A stretch of 64,000 bases of DNA from Chlorobium phaeovibrioides (GCF_003968655.1 NZ_RXYK01000005.1:1-64000), one strand, 5' to 3'. Positions 16,435 to 25,028 are shown, numbered from the stretch's first letter. Notes: generated by a model from the sequence alone, not told the origin. Numbers and translations: made by a program.

Positions 16435-17249
16435 CGCTCGCCCCTCTTCAGCCAGTGCTCCGGAACACGGAGGCGCCAGCGGCTGACGACCTTGGGACAG
16501 GGCGCTCCCGGGTCGAGCTTAGCGAGACCCTGCGTCATGCGCAGATGTGCCTCACGCGGCAACTGGCCGGCAAGAGGGTTGCCCTCAAGCAGGAATCCGA
16601 GCCGTTTGAAAACAGCTCCGTTGCCCAGGCGCAGGGCGTACTCCAGCAAGGCTCCGTCATCACGGTCCGGATGAGCCAGATAGGACTGCAGACAATCTGC
16701 GACATGCTGCACCCCGCCGCCAATCTCCGGCAGGGCGAGCATATCGACAATGGTACGCGGCACGTCAGAGACCATGATGCGGGTACGGTGCCGCCAGACC
16801 GGTCGCAGCCCGAACAGGTGGCCTTCAGGAACATGCGTCAGCAAAAACCGGGCTCCATGAGCACTCAGCTCTTTCCTGCCGACCCGCCTTGCGCTCAGTA
16901 CGACAATGTCGGTAAAAATCTGCTCGGTCAGGTCCCAATGCTCGGCGGCAGTCCGACCACCGATATAGGCCGGAGCGAACAGTTCGGGAACAAGAACCCA
17001 TGGATCGTCAAGAACCTGCGCCTTGCCGAGCGACTCCAGCGGCACCGGAACATACCGGCCGGGACCCACCCGGCTAAGCCATCCCTGCTCCCTCCATCGC
17101 GACAACTGCTGCACCGCGGCCTTTCGCGACATTCCCAGAACAGCTACGGCGTCATCGATGGCAATAACATCACCGCCTGCTGCAACCAATCTGGCCAGCA
17201 AAGCCTTCTTTCCCTTCGGAACGGCTGATAGAGAAGCCTGTACCATCAT
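16431..17249 (-). CDS. AbiEi-family antitoxin
   Basis: 272 residues. The N-terminal winged helix (SRKAAVQQLSRWREQGWLSRV) and GPGRYVPVP fit the AbiEi DNA-binding domain; the rest (YIGGRTAAEHWDLTEQ, VSDVPRTIVDMLALPE) matches the antitoxin's C-terminal body. AbiEi proteins repress their own operon and counteract the AbiEii nucleotidyltransferase in a type IV manner, giving phage-abortive infection. The gene appears complete and overlaps the damaged toxin gene by 4 bases. Keeping an intact antitoxin beside a broken toxin is common in decaying modules. Confidence 0.83.
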   Translation of the reverse strand: MMVQASLSAVPKGKKALLARLVAAGGDVIAIDDAVAVLGMSRKAAVQQLSRWREQGWLSRVGPGRYVPVPLESLGKAQVLDDPWVLVPELFAPAYIGGRTAAEHWDLTEQIFTDIVVLSARRVGRKELSAHGARFLLTHVPEGHLFGLRPVWRHRTRIMVSDVPRTIVDMLALPEIGGGVQHVADCLQSYLAHPDRDDGALLEYALRLGNGAVFKRLGFLLEGNPLAGQLPREAHLRMTQGLAKLDPGAPCPKVVSRWRLRVPEHWLKRGER

Positions 17250-17261
17250 CGGACAAAAACC

Positions 17262-17296
17262 TGGTGTACGTATTCATCGACCACTTGCATACACCA
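17262..17296. promoter_or_regulatory. Possible operator of the first AbiE module
   Basis: TGGTGTA (17262-17268) recurs inverted as TACACCA (17290-17296), 13 bases upstream of the AbiEi start at 17249. AbiEi antitoxins repress their promoters by binding inverted repeats, so the site is in the right place. The arms are short, so this is tentative. Confidence 0.35.
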
Positions 17297-17356
17297 AGAT
17301 ACAATAAAAACGCAAATAATGCGATTTTTTAGTAACTGAGTATACTGGACAGAGAA

Positions 17357-17566
17357 TCACATCGGATAGATCGGAAGCGGGTCTGGCCATGCACGGAACC
17401 ACTCGGGCAGGGTGAGTTTTACTCCCTCATTTACTCCGCAATTTACTCCGCCATTAAGGAGCCAGGCAAGGACATAGTCCCGCTCGATGACACTCTCAAG
17501 AATGCGCCGCCCTCCAGTGCGCATAAGTCCGTTTGCTACGAGGGAGATGTTGCGTTGCGGGATCAT
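17357..17566 (-). pseudogene. AbiEii toxin, N-terminal fragment
   Basis: The 69-codon frame opens MIPQRNISLVANGL and continues to RDYVLAWLL, the standard first 40 residues of AbiEii proteins. It then runs into unrelated residues (GVNCGVNEGVK) and stops before any catalytic motif. The start shares one base with the antitoxin stop (TGATG at 17564-17568), the coupling expected of an AbiE operon. The toxin of this second module is therefore lost. Confidence 0.78.
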
Positions 17567-18381
17567 CAGCTGCTCCTCACCATGTCAAGCTCTTCCTCAC
17601 TCACATTCAACTGCAGCCTCCATCGCGCCAACGAAGATCCCTCTTGAGGAAGCAGCGGATCAAGGCGCTGATAGGTATCGGTGAGGCTCTCACGCAAAGG
17701 CTGCAACACATCCTCTTCAGCCATTCCGTAGTATTCAAGCAGGTAACCGAGCCGGCGGACAACCGCCCCGACATCCAGCTGAAGAGCGTACTGTACAAGC
17801 TGGCTGCTGTTGATTGCCGCCCTGCGCATCCACATGGCCTTGGCCACTTCGGTGATACCGCCCGAGAAATCGGGGCGGCGGAGGCAGTCAACAATGGTGC
17901 GCTCCCTATCGCTCACGATGACGAATCGTTCCTTGTCGACCCAATACTTCATGACACCGAAGAACTGTTCTGGACGCAACTGCACAAATCGGAAATCATA
18001 GCCACCGACCGCTTTGACACGAAGGCGCCGCGTACAGGAAACGGTGATGGTAAGGCTCGGCTGTGTCACCATGCGATGCAACTCCATCGCACTGCCATGC
18101 GAGATGAAGTAGGGAGCCTCACCGGCCAGCTCGCGCGCAATGATGTATGGACTGTCGACATGTTCGGTTGCCCGGCCGAGCTCAAAGGGCACCAGGCAGA
18201 AGAGCCCGGGCTTGAGTCGCGTCACAACGCCCCGCTGCTGTGCTTTGTGCACCAGACTTCGTGAAGCTGAAGCGCTAAGGCCGGTGATAGCGGCTACATC
18301 ACCCAATGTGAATGTAGACCGCTGCCGTTCATGCAATCCGGTGAGAAGTTGAGCAACCCGGGGCCCGAGAGTTTTGGCCAT
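17566..18381 (-). CDS. AbiEi-family antitoxin (second copy)
   Basis: 271 residues, complete, with an N-terminal winged helix (TLGDVAAITGLSASASRSLV), a LKPGLFCLVPFELG segment and the body motif SDRERTIVDCLRRPDFSGG. It belongs to the same family as 16431-17249, but the two are clearly diverged, so they were not produced by a recent local duplication. It sits just downstream of a long palindrome (18387-18441) that is probably its operator. Its partner toxin is truncated. It may persist as a self-repressing orphan or neutralise a related toxin elsewhere. Confidence 0.83.
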   Translation of the reverse strand: MAKTLGPRVAQLLTGLHERQRSTFTLGDVAAITGLSASASRSLVHKAQQRGVVTRLKPGLFCLVPFELGRATEHVDSPYIIARELAGEAPYFISHGSAMELHRMVTQPSLTITVSCTRRLRVKAVGGYDFRFVQLRPEQFFGVMKYWVDKERFVIVSDRERTIVDCLRRPDFSGGITEVAKAMWMRRAAINSSQLVQYALQLDVGAVVRRLGYLLEYYGMAEEDVLQPLRESLTDTYQRLDPLLPQEGSSLARWRLQLNVSEEELDMVRSS

Positions 18382-18386
18382 TACAT

Positions 18387-18441
18387 GATATTTTTTGGTC
18401 TATTCGTTACCCATAAAGGAACGAAACTACCAAAAAATATC
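18387..18441. promoter_or_regulatory. Long palindrome, probable AbiEi operator
   Basis: Arms 18387-18408 and 18420-18441 are inverted repeats matching at 19 of 22 positions: GATATTTTTTGGT pairs with ACCAAAAAATATC, and TTCGTT with AACGAA, around an 11-base centre. The site begins 6 bases upstream of the antitoxin start (18381), where the promoter must lie. AbiEi autorepression through paired inverted repeats is established for the family; its use here is inferred. Confidence 0.6.
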
Positions 18442-18567
18442 AATATCCGCAATACATGTTGTTTATGTGCGCAGCCGTTCTTGCCGACGGTGGCGGAAGT
18501 ATCAAGAGGCTTTCCTGACGCTATGGATGGTCCGTGGCAGGATTCCTTATGCGCTTTCTGCAGCTCG

Positions 18568-18788
18568 TCAGAAAAAACCGCACTCATAAGCGGCAATGAT
18601 ATCGAGCACCTCCGCATAAAACATATCCCGCACGGAATCAGTGCGTCCCAACTTCAGTACCTTCCGGTATTCCCTGGTTTTTTTACGGAGTATGTCAGCC
18701 AGTCGTCATAGAGCGCTATAGCGACCACGCCGGCAGCGAGCATGGTCGACAAATCGAGACCCGACTGCAACAAGGCACCGATATCCAA
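18568..18788 (-). pseudogene. Small unidentified protein gene broken by a frameshift
   Basis: On the minus strand one frame reads LLQSGLDLSTMLAAGVVAIA then LYDDWL. From about 18690 the neighbouring frame continues with LADILRKKTREYRKVLKLGR and ends AAYECGFF at 18568. The two read as one sensible protein of about 75 residues if a GGCT unit has been lost from a GGCTGGCT repeat. A hydrophobic N-half is followed by a charged helix. The family was not recognised. It overlaps nothing else and precedes the recombinase gene divergently. Confidence 0.35.
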
Positions 18789-18845
18789 CAAATACCTATA
18801 TTGTCCCTACGAACACCGTACTTCCAGAGAAAAAAACGCGCCTGC

Positions 18846-20783
18846 ATGCAGAAAAGCGATGAGACACGCCAACGGTTCCTGGAGCTGATTGAACGGCTCG
18901 ACGGGGCCTATGCACCCAATACCATCCGGGCATACCGTGCCGATATGGAGGAGTTCATCGGGTACTGTGAACTGCACGGCCTCCCTGCCCTTCCGGCCGA
19001 GCCCTCAACCATCGCCCGGTTTCTGGAGAGTGTCACCGACATCGGCATCAAGAGCAGCTCCATCAGAAGAAAATCCTGCTCGATCAGCATCATCCACCAG
19101 CTCAGCGACCTTGAAGACCCGACGAAGAGTGAGGCGGTGAAGATCGCCCTGCGGAAAGTATACCGCAAACTCGGGCGGCGGTTCACAGAAGCCCGGCCCA
19201 TCACCCGCCCCATGCTTGAAGCGATGCTTCCGGAGCCGGACGGTGACCTTCGCTCGAAACGCGACCGGGCCCTGCTCCTCATCGCCTATGACAGCCTGCG
19301 ACGCCGTCAGGAACTCACCAGCCTCCGCACGGAAGACATTGCCTATCATGAGGACTTCGCCATCGTACAGCTCCGTAAAAACAAAGACGACCGCCTCTGC
19401 ACCGGCCACTGGATCCGGCTCGGAAGCGAGGCCACCCTTGCCCTGAAAGCATGGCTGGAGGCTGCCGGAATCGAGGAGGGCTACATCATCCGCGGCGTCA
19501 CGAACAAGGGAGAGATCACCCCGGAGCTCGGTGCTCGCCAGATAGGCCGCATCGTCAACCGCCTTGCCCGTGCCGCCGGGTTCGAAGCGGAGATGGTGCA
19601 GTCAATCAGCAGCAACTCCCTCCGCATCGGCGGCGCCCAGGACCTGCTCCGCAGCGGAGCGACATTCGCCCAGATCATGCAGAAAGGCGGCTGGGATAAA
19701 ACCGACACCCTCCTGCGCTATCTGGAACGGATCCGCCAACCGGGCATGATCTGCGAAGAGGGCATACCATACAGGACGGCAGCGGGCGGAGCGGAAGACA
19801 TTGGGGACGGAGCAGACAACGGGGAGCAGTGTTCATGCCCCGGATACCGGGACACTCTGGCGCGCCGGCGGTTCCAGTCGACGCTTGAGCAGATGGAAGG
19901 GGCGTACGCTCCCGGCACCCTCGTCGGCTACCACTCCGGCATGGAGTCGTTCATCCGCTACTGTGAAGAACACCGCCTGGCGGCCCTTCCCGCCTCGCCG
20001 ATGACGGTCGCGGACTTTATCGGAAGCCTTTCGGAAAGCGGCATGAAGAGCCGCACCATCCAGAAGAAAGTTGAAGCCATCAGCGTCTTCCACCGGCTCG
20101 GCGACCACGACGATCCCACCAGAGCCTCATATACGCGCATCGCCCTGCGGAAAGTCTACCGCAAACTCGGCCGTCAGGCCCGGCAGGCATACGGCATCAC
20201 CCGTCCCATGCTGGAAGGAATGCTGCAGGCTGCCGGAGACAGAGGCATACACACCCTGCGCGACCGTGCCCTGCTTCTTCTCGCTTACGACAGCCTGCGC
20301 CGCCGTCAGGAACTTGTAGGACTCAGGATAGAGGATCTCGAGTACACAGAGGACGGCGCAGTCCTGCTGCTCCGCAAAAGCAAGACGGACCAGTACGGCG
20401 TCGGCCACTGGATCCACCTCAACCCCCAAACCGCTCTTGCCCTGAAGGCGTGGATTGAGGCCGCAGGCCTTACGGAGGGGTTCATCCTCCGCACCGTTGA
20501 TCGGAAAGGCGAAATCAAAACATCACTCCGCAACGAAGAGATCTCGGCGATCTATAAACGGCTGGCCGAAGCGGCCGGTCTGGATGCCGCCATCGTCGGC
20601 CGCATCAGCAGCCACTCCATGCGGGTAGGGGCCGCACAGGACATGCTCAATAGCGGCGCAACCCTTACCGAGATCATGCAGAAAGGGGGATGGATGAAAT
20701 CCGATACCGTCATGCGCTATATCGACCGTACCCGCCCTCCGGGGCTTGTCTGCGAGGAGGACGACAATGACGGCACAAGATAA
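18846..20783 (+). CDS. Tandem-fused double tyrosine recombinase
   Basis: One 645-residue frame carries two full tyrosine recombinases (phage-integrase family) in a row, about residues 6-310 and 338-640, separated by a linker of some 30 residues. Each half has an N-terminal SAM-like core-binding region (YAPNTIRAYR / YAPGTLVGYH) and a catalytic domain. Catalytic residues of the second half are R485 (SLRRRQEL), K in LRKSK, H590 and R593 (SSHSMR), W in GGWMKSD and Y625. In the first half the matching residues are R152, the LRKNK lysine, N257 in place of His, R260, W and Y292. ATG 18846 is preferred over an in-frame TTG at 18801. No start codon suited to an independent second gene lies in the linker. 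Its DNA target and function are unknown. Confidence 0.88.
   Translation: MQKSDETRQRFLELIERLDGAYAPNTIRAYRADMEEFIGYCELHGLPALPAEPSTIARFLESVTDIGIKSSSIRRKSCSISIIHQLSDLEDPTKSEAVKIALRKVYRKLGRRFTEARPITRPMLEAMLPEPDGDLRSKRDRALLLIAYDSLRRRQELTSLRTEDIAYHEDFAIVQLRKNKDDRLCTGHWIRLGSEATLALKAWLEAAGIEEGYIIRGVTNKGEITPELGARQIGRIVNRLARAAGFEAEMVQSISSNSLRIGGAQDLLRSGATFAQIMQKGGWDKTDTLLRYLERIRQPGMICEEGIPYRTAAGGAEDIGDGADNGEQCSCPGYRDTLARRRFQSTLEQMEGAYAPGTLVGYHSGMESFIRYCEEHRLAALPASPMTVADFIGSLSESGMKSRTIQKKVEAISVFHRLGDHDDPTRASYTRIALRKVYRKLGRQARQAYGITRPMLEGMLQAAGDRGIHTLRDRALLLLAYDSLRRRQELVGLRIEDLEYTEDGAVLLLRKSKTDQYGVGHWIHLNPQTALALKAWIEAAGLTEGFILRTVDRKGEIKTSLRNEEISAIYKRLAEAAGLDAAIVGRISSHSMRVGAAQDMLNSGATLTEIMQKGGWMKSDTVMRYIDRTRPPGLVCEEDDNDGTR
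18862..20768 (+). repeat. Intragenic duplication, about 1.0 kb period
   Basis: Equivalent codons of the two recombinase halves lie 996-999 bases apart. Shared protein blocks include IALRKVYRKLGR, ITRPMLE, YDSLRRRQEL and MQKGGW, and the DNA is also close in places (ATCGCCCTGCGGAAAGT in both). The duplication is old enough for many substitutions but still in frame. Confidence 0.85.
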
Positions 20784-20804
20784 CCGGGCGGGGCTCTGTT
20801 CGGT

Positions 20805-22610
20805 TCAACCCGCCGCACTGACGCCCATAACACCTTCGGCCCCGACTATCTCCCGGTAACTTCCCATCCGCCCGACCCTTCCATGCTCAAGCTCAACGAC
20901 CCTGTCGCAGTTCCTGAGGGTTGTAAGCCGGTGGGCGATGATGAGCACGGTAAGGTCTTCATGGAGGTTTTCGATGGCCTGCATCACGGCCTCTTCGGTT
21001 TTGTTGTCGAGCGCACTGGTGGCTTCATCGAAGATGATGACATCCGCCTGCTTGTAGAGCGCCCGGGCGATGCCGATGCGCTGGCGCTGGCCGCCGGAGA
21101 GGCGGACACCCCGTTCGCCGACAAAGGTCTGATACTGTTTCGGCCAGGACTCTATGATGCCGGCAATCTGAGCCTGCTGTGCTGCACGCCTGACCCGTTC
21201 ATGGTCAATCTCTTTCTTCGGCACGCCGAAAGCTATATTCTCTTCAATGCTGGTATCCGCAAGAAAGATCGCCTGGGGGACATGCGCTATATGAGCCTGC
21301 CATGCGCGGTGGTTCGTGTCCGTGACCGGCACTCCATCGATACGAAGTTCTCCGCCTGTTGGCTTGAGCAGACCCATGATGATGTCGAGCAGGGTGCTTT
21401 TGCCGCTGCCGGTGGCTCCGATAAAGCCTACCCGGCTGCCCTTCGGTATCGTAAGATCAACACCATCCAGCACCATAGGGGCTTCTGGCACATACCGGAA
21501 ACTGAGATTGCTGAGGGTTATTGAATCAGCAAACGCAATGGGCTCCGCAACAGGTTCGTCGGCATGAGCCGGCATCGGCTGCTCAAGAAGGTCAAGGGAG
21601 TCCCGCAGAGATGCCTCACGGGCCAGAATGCCGGACCATGATGCATAGAGCGCCTGCAGTACCGGTAAAAGGCGTTGCGCCCCGAGAGCAAGCGCACCGA
21701 GCACTGGAATGGCCTTTGCGATGTGCTCGGAATCATGGGCAAGGATATAGGCAAGAGCCGCGATCAGCATCACTGCAAACGCCTCGATGGCGAAGCGCGG
21801 GCTCTGGCTGATGAACTCGCTCTTGGCAATGGCCTGCCGGTAAGCCCCGTCAGCTCTCCGGTAGATGCCGCAGTATATTGGCTGCGTACCATCAATGAGG
21901 ACATCCCGTATCCCGCCAAGACCCTCCTGCAGGGACTTGACCACATGCACCTGTTCTTTGGCGATCACTCCGCCATACGCCCTCTGGCGCTTGCGCGTTG
22001 CCTTGATGATGATGGCATAGATGGCGCCGAACCCTCCGATGCCCACAAACGCAACAAAAGGATCAATGACAAACAGTGCGAGCAGGATGCCCGAAAGAAG
22101 AAACAGCGAACTCAGGATGGTCAGTACATCGCCAATCGAAGCTGTCACGGAGTTAGTTTTCGAGGTGATGCCGCTGATGAGTTCGCTGCTGTTGCGGGAC
22201 ACATGCATCGCATAGGGCTGGTAGAGCGTCTTCCGGTAGACATCGATGCTGAGATCGGCACCTGTTGCGTGTGAGAGCCGTGTCCTGACCCATTGGAGAA
22301 GTAGCCTGATAGCCCCGGAGATAAATACCGCCCCGGCAAACCCGATGGTAAGCGGAAGCAGCAGCTGGCCCGGAGAGGTGAAGCCGAACAACCCGATGAT
22401 GGGCTGCATACGCGAATGGGCGAACAGGGTCTCGGGATCCATCAAGACGCCAAGGAACGGCAAAAGCGCTCCGATGCTGATGATTTCAGCAAACGAGCTC
22501 ACGATCATCAGGATGAACAACAGTCCGAACTGCACCCTGCGCCGCTGGCTGATGTGGACCCAAAGCCGACTAAAAAGCCTCAGGAGGCCGTCTTTCTGTC
22601 TATCAGTCAT
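20805..22610 (-). CDS. ABC exporter, fused permease and ATPase (MsbA-like)
   Basis: 601 residues. About six transmembrane helices occupy the N-terminal 320 residues (LFILMIVSSFAEIISIGALL is the first), followed by a nucleotide-binding domain with Walker A GATGSGKSTL, signature LSGGQRQRIGIARAL, Walker B VIIFDEATSAL and the switch-region IIAHRL. It works as a homodimer in the inner membrane. Its place at the head of a polysaccharide locus, overlapping the initiating transferase gene by 8 bases, suggests flipping of a lipid-linked glycan (PglK or WlaB-like) rather than housekeeping lipid A export. It ends 21 bases from the convergent recombinase gene. Confidence 0.85.
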   Translation of the reverse strand: MTDRQKDGLLRLFSRLWVHISQRRRVQFGLLFILMIVSSFAEIISIGALLPFLGVLMDPETLFAHSRMQPIIGLFGFTSPGQLLLPLTIGFAGAVFISGAIRLLLQWVRTRLSHATGADLSIDVYRKTLYQPYAMHVSRNSSELISGITSKTNSVTASIGDVLTILSSLFLLSGILLALFVIDPFVAFVGIGGFGAIYAIIIKATRKRQRAYGGVIAKEQVHVVKSLQEGLGGIRDVLIDGTQPIYCGIYRRADGAYRQAIAKSEFISQSPRFAIEAFAVMLIAALAYILAHDSEHIAKAIPVLGALALGAQRLLPVLQALYASWSGILAREASLRDSLDLLEQPMPAHADEPVAEPIAFADSITLSNLSFRYVPEAPMVLDGVDLTIPKGSRVGFIGATGSGKSTLLDIIMGLLKPTGGELRIDGVPVTDTNHRAWQAHIAHVPQAIFLADTSIEENIAFGVPKKEIDHERVRRAAQQAQIAGIIESWPKQYQTFVGERGVRLSGGQRQRIGIARALYKQADVIIFDEATSALDNKTEEAVMQAIENLHEDLTVLIIAHRLTTLRNCDRVVELEHGRVGRMGSYREIVGAEGVMGVSAAG

Positions 22611-23691
22611 CAGAAGAGTTCATGCATGAATCAGGAGTACCCGTCAACACCCAATAGAGAGCACTGTAAAGCAGGAACCCCGCGATAAAACACCCGACAA
22701 GCATCATCTTGTCAGCGTAAAACGATACTGCCGCCGCAGACAAAGCCAAAGAGAACAGCCAGCAGAACGGTGACACCATCGCATTGCGAAGACCCGGCGG
22801 AAAGCTGCCGAACAGGCGCCGGACAACCTTCACCTTGATCAGGCTGTGCAGGTGGTCGCTGTCGGGCTGGCCGGGGTCGGAGTTGTTCAGGTATCGGCGG
22901 CCCATACTGAAAAGAGTCTCTATGAGCGGGTAGCCGCAGGCCACCAGGGAAGCCCATTTGGATACCGAGAGGTTGCGCATGGGAAGCATGACAGCGACCC
23001 ATGCTAGCAGGAACCCCATGAAGTAGGCTCCCCCGTCTCCCATGAAGAGTTTGCCGAACGGAAAGTTGAGGAGCATGAACCCCGCGAGAACGGCAATCAT
23101 CAGTGAACAGATCCAGACCAGCTCAAGGTCCCCTACCCGGAACGCGATCATTCCGAGGGTCGTAAAGCCGATGATAAGCGTTCCGCCTGCAAGACCGTTG
23201 AAGCCGTCGATGATATTGATGGAGTTGGCGATTCCTCCCACGGCGAATGCGGTGAAGGCTATGGAAACCGGCAGATAGGCAAGAAGCAGGTCAACGCCGA
23301 GAATCTCCACCCTGTTGAGTGCATAGCCGGTAAGCCACCATGCAAAGAGACCGCTGAGTATGGTGGCCAGCAGGCGCTCACGCACGCCAACCTTTTTGGT
23401 AAGGTCTTCAAGCAGACCCGCCGCGAATGCAGGCAATCCCGCAAGAAGCATGAGGGCAAGGAGAGTTCCTGAAGGGCCGGAACTAAGCCGCCAAGCCACA
23501 AGAAGGCCTGCAAAGAGAGCAACGCCGCCTATCCTCGGGGTTGGGGCATGGTGAAACTTCTGCACCCCATCAAACGAATCAAGGGAGTGCCGGCCATGCC
23601 ATGACTTCGTCAGCACCAGCAACAGCGAAACAGCTGCCGTGGCGATAAAGGGAATAAGTACTGTAGGATTAAGAAGTAGGGAAAGGGGCAT
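22603..23691 (-). CDS. Polyprenyl-phosphate sugar-1-phosphate transferase (WecA/MraY family)
   Basis: 362 residues with about ten membrane segments. Family motifs are HHAPTPRIGG near residue 50, the aspartate-rich NSINIIDGFNGLAGG and the cytoplasmic FMGDGGAYFMGF. The family transfers GlcNAc-1-phosphate or a related sugar phosphate from UDP-sugar to undecaprenyl phosphate, starting O-antigen or exopolysaccharide synthesis on the inner face of the inner membrane. The C-terminal His-containing loop is SDHLHSL. It belongs to this locus rather than to peptidoglycan synthesis (no mur genes nearby). The 206-base gap upstream (23692-23897) probably carries a promoter and holds a GCTCCC/GGGAGC hairpin at 23777-23792. 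Confidence 0.87.
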   Translation of the reverse strand: MPLSLLLNPTVLIPFIATAAVSLLLVLTKSWHGRHSLDSFDGVQKFHHAPTPRIGGVALFAGLLVAWRLSSGPSGTLLALMLLAGLPAFAAGLLEDLTKKVGVRERLLATILSGLFAWWLTGYALNRVEILGVDLLLAYLPVSIAFTAFAVGGIANSINIIDGFNGLAGGTLIIGFTTLGMIAFRVGDLELVWICSLMIAVLAGFMLLNFPFGKLFMGDGGAYFMGFLLAWVAVMLPMRNLSVSKWASLVACGYPLIETLFSMGRRYLNNSDPGQPDSDHLHSLIKVKVVRRLFGSFPPGLRNAMVSPFCWLFSLALSAAAVSFYADKMMLVGCFIAGFLLYSALYWVLTGTPDSCMNSSDD

Positions 23692-23897
23692 TGTTGAATG
23701 GCAGGCAAAGAGAAAGAATTATACGGCTTCGCCTCTTCCAGTCACAATAAATAAGTAAAACCAGAAGGGCTCTATCGCTCCCCCATGGGAGCAGGTGACT
23801 GAAATATAAACAAAACGGGCTGAACGGTCACAAAAAACACACCAGAAAGGTGGAATTGCGTCAGCAACACAGGAATATGCCGCTGATGAACAGCGGC

Positions 23898-25028
23898 TCA
23901 ATATATATTTTTGACCATGCTGCGTATAGACTCTATATATTTCTTTATTACAATGTCTTCATCAAACACCATCTCAACTTTCTGTCGCCCTGCAGTGCCC
24001 ATAGCGCGTCTGTCGTCAGGTGAGAGCGCCAGCATAGCCATCATCCTGCCGGCAAGATGCTGTGAGTCCTGTGGCCGGCAGAGAAAGCCGTTCAGTCCAT
24101 CGTCAACCACCTCCCGGCATCCTGTCGTATCGGTGGTAATGATGGGGCAACCCATTGCTGCGGCTTCGAGAAGGCTCTTTGGTACACCCTCTTTGTAATA
24201 GGAGGGCAGCACCACGCAATCGGCGTTGCGCAACTCACTGCGCACATCATCCGAGTGGCCGAGATAGCGAACGACTCCTTCGTCAACCCAGAGTGCTATT
24301 TGATCAGTGGAAATAGCTCCTGCCTCATTGCCATCAAGAAAACCGAGTAGGCTGCATTCAACATCGGGAAAGTTCCGTTTGAGGATTCTTGCTGCGTCAA
24401 CATAAACGCCGACCCCTTTTTCCCAGAGCATTCTGGCATGAAGAAGAAAACGGAAGTTGCCTGAGGGTGAGGGCGACTGCGCCTCAAACTGAAATTTTTT
24501 GAGATCAATTCCCGAACCCGGAAGGCGATCGGTTTTATCAGGGTTAACAAGACGCCTTGCAATGAACTCTCCCCGGTCTTCCTCGTTCTGGAAAAACACT
24601 TTCGAGGAGAATGAGAGCGAGAGACGATACAGCCGGCCGGCAAGGAAGCTCAACCAGCCAGACTCTGAAAATGCCCTGCCGAGCCCGGAGATATTGTTGA
24701 TGACAGGAATACCGAGCAGGTGGGCGGCCAGAGAGCCGTATATATTGGGCTTTATGGTATAGCCAAGGAACACTGCCGGGCGTTCTTTCCGCAAAATCCG
24801 CACATAGCCGATAAACAGCCGAAAGTCCCTGCCGGGATGCATACCATGGTTGTCCATGGGGAGAGGGATATAACGGCACCCAAGATCATTGAGCCCGCTG
24901 CCATAGTTGTCGGAAGGGGCAACTGCAACAACATCAAATCCTTCTTCAATAAGGCCACGAATGAGCCCTGCACGGAAGTTATGGAGGTTCCACGCGGTGT
25001 TGAGCGCTATAAGAATTTTTGGTTTCAT
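23898..25028 (-). CDS. GT4-family glycosyltransferase
   Basis: 376 residues with a two-domain GT-B layout. The N-terminus (ILIALNTAWNLHNFRAGLI) is acceptor-side and the C-terminal half carries the EX7E motif in KEGVPKSLLEAAAMGCPI, followed by TGCREVVDDGLNGFL. These retaining enzymes use an NDP-sugar at the cytoplasmic membrane face to extend a lipid-linked glycan. The N-terminal pattern resembles PglA/WbnK-type transferases, though specificity is not readable. It overlaps the asparagine synthetase gene by 4 bases. Confidence 0.85.
   Translation of the reverse strand: MKPKILIALNTAWNLHNFRAGLIRGLIEEGFDVVAVAPSDNYGSGLNDLGCRYIPLPMDNHGMHPGRDFRLFIGYVRILRKERPAVFLGYTIKPNIYGSLAAHLLGIPVINNISGLGRAFSESGWLSFLAGRLYRLSLSFSSKVFFQNEEDRGEFIARRLVNPDKTDRLPGSGIDLKKFQFEAQSPSPSGNFRFLLHARMLWEKGVGVYVDAARILKRNFPDVECSLLGFLDGNEAGAISTDQIALWVDEGVVRYLGHSDDVRSELRNADCVVLPSYYKEGVPKSLLEAAAMGCPIITTDTTGCREVVDDGLNGFLCRPQDSQHLAGRMMAMLALSPDDRRAMGTAGRQKVEMVFDEDIVIKKYIESIRSMVKNIY

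Noticed and set aside
18331-18711. 126-codon plus-strand frame across the AbiE operator
   Set aside because: It crosses the palindrome, has no ribosome site and no recognisable motif; composition fits a chance frame opposite the antitoxin gene.
18801-18845. TTG start giving the fused recombinase 15 extra residues
   Set aside because: The extra residues are not repeated before the second half and the ATG at 18846 matches the start of the family-like region better.
19481-20533. Several long frames opposite and within the recombinase gene
   Set aside because: They recur in both halves because of the duplication and high GC, and show no family features.
23719-23901. 60-codon frame between two glycosyltransferase genes
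   Set aside because: Cys/Phe-rich peptide without family character or ribosome site; the region is better explained as a promoter spacer with a GCTCCC/GGGAGC hairpin.
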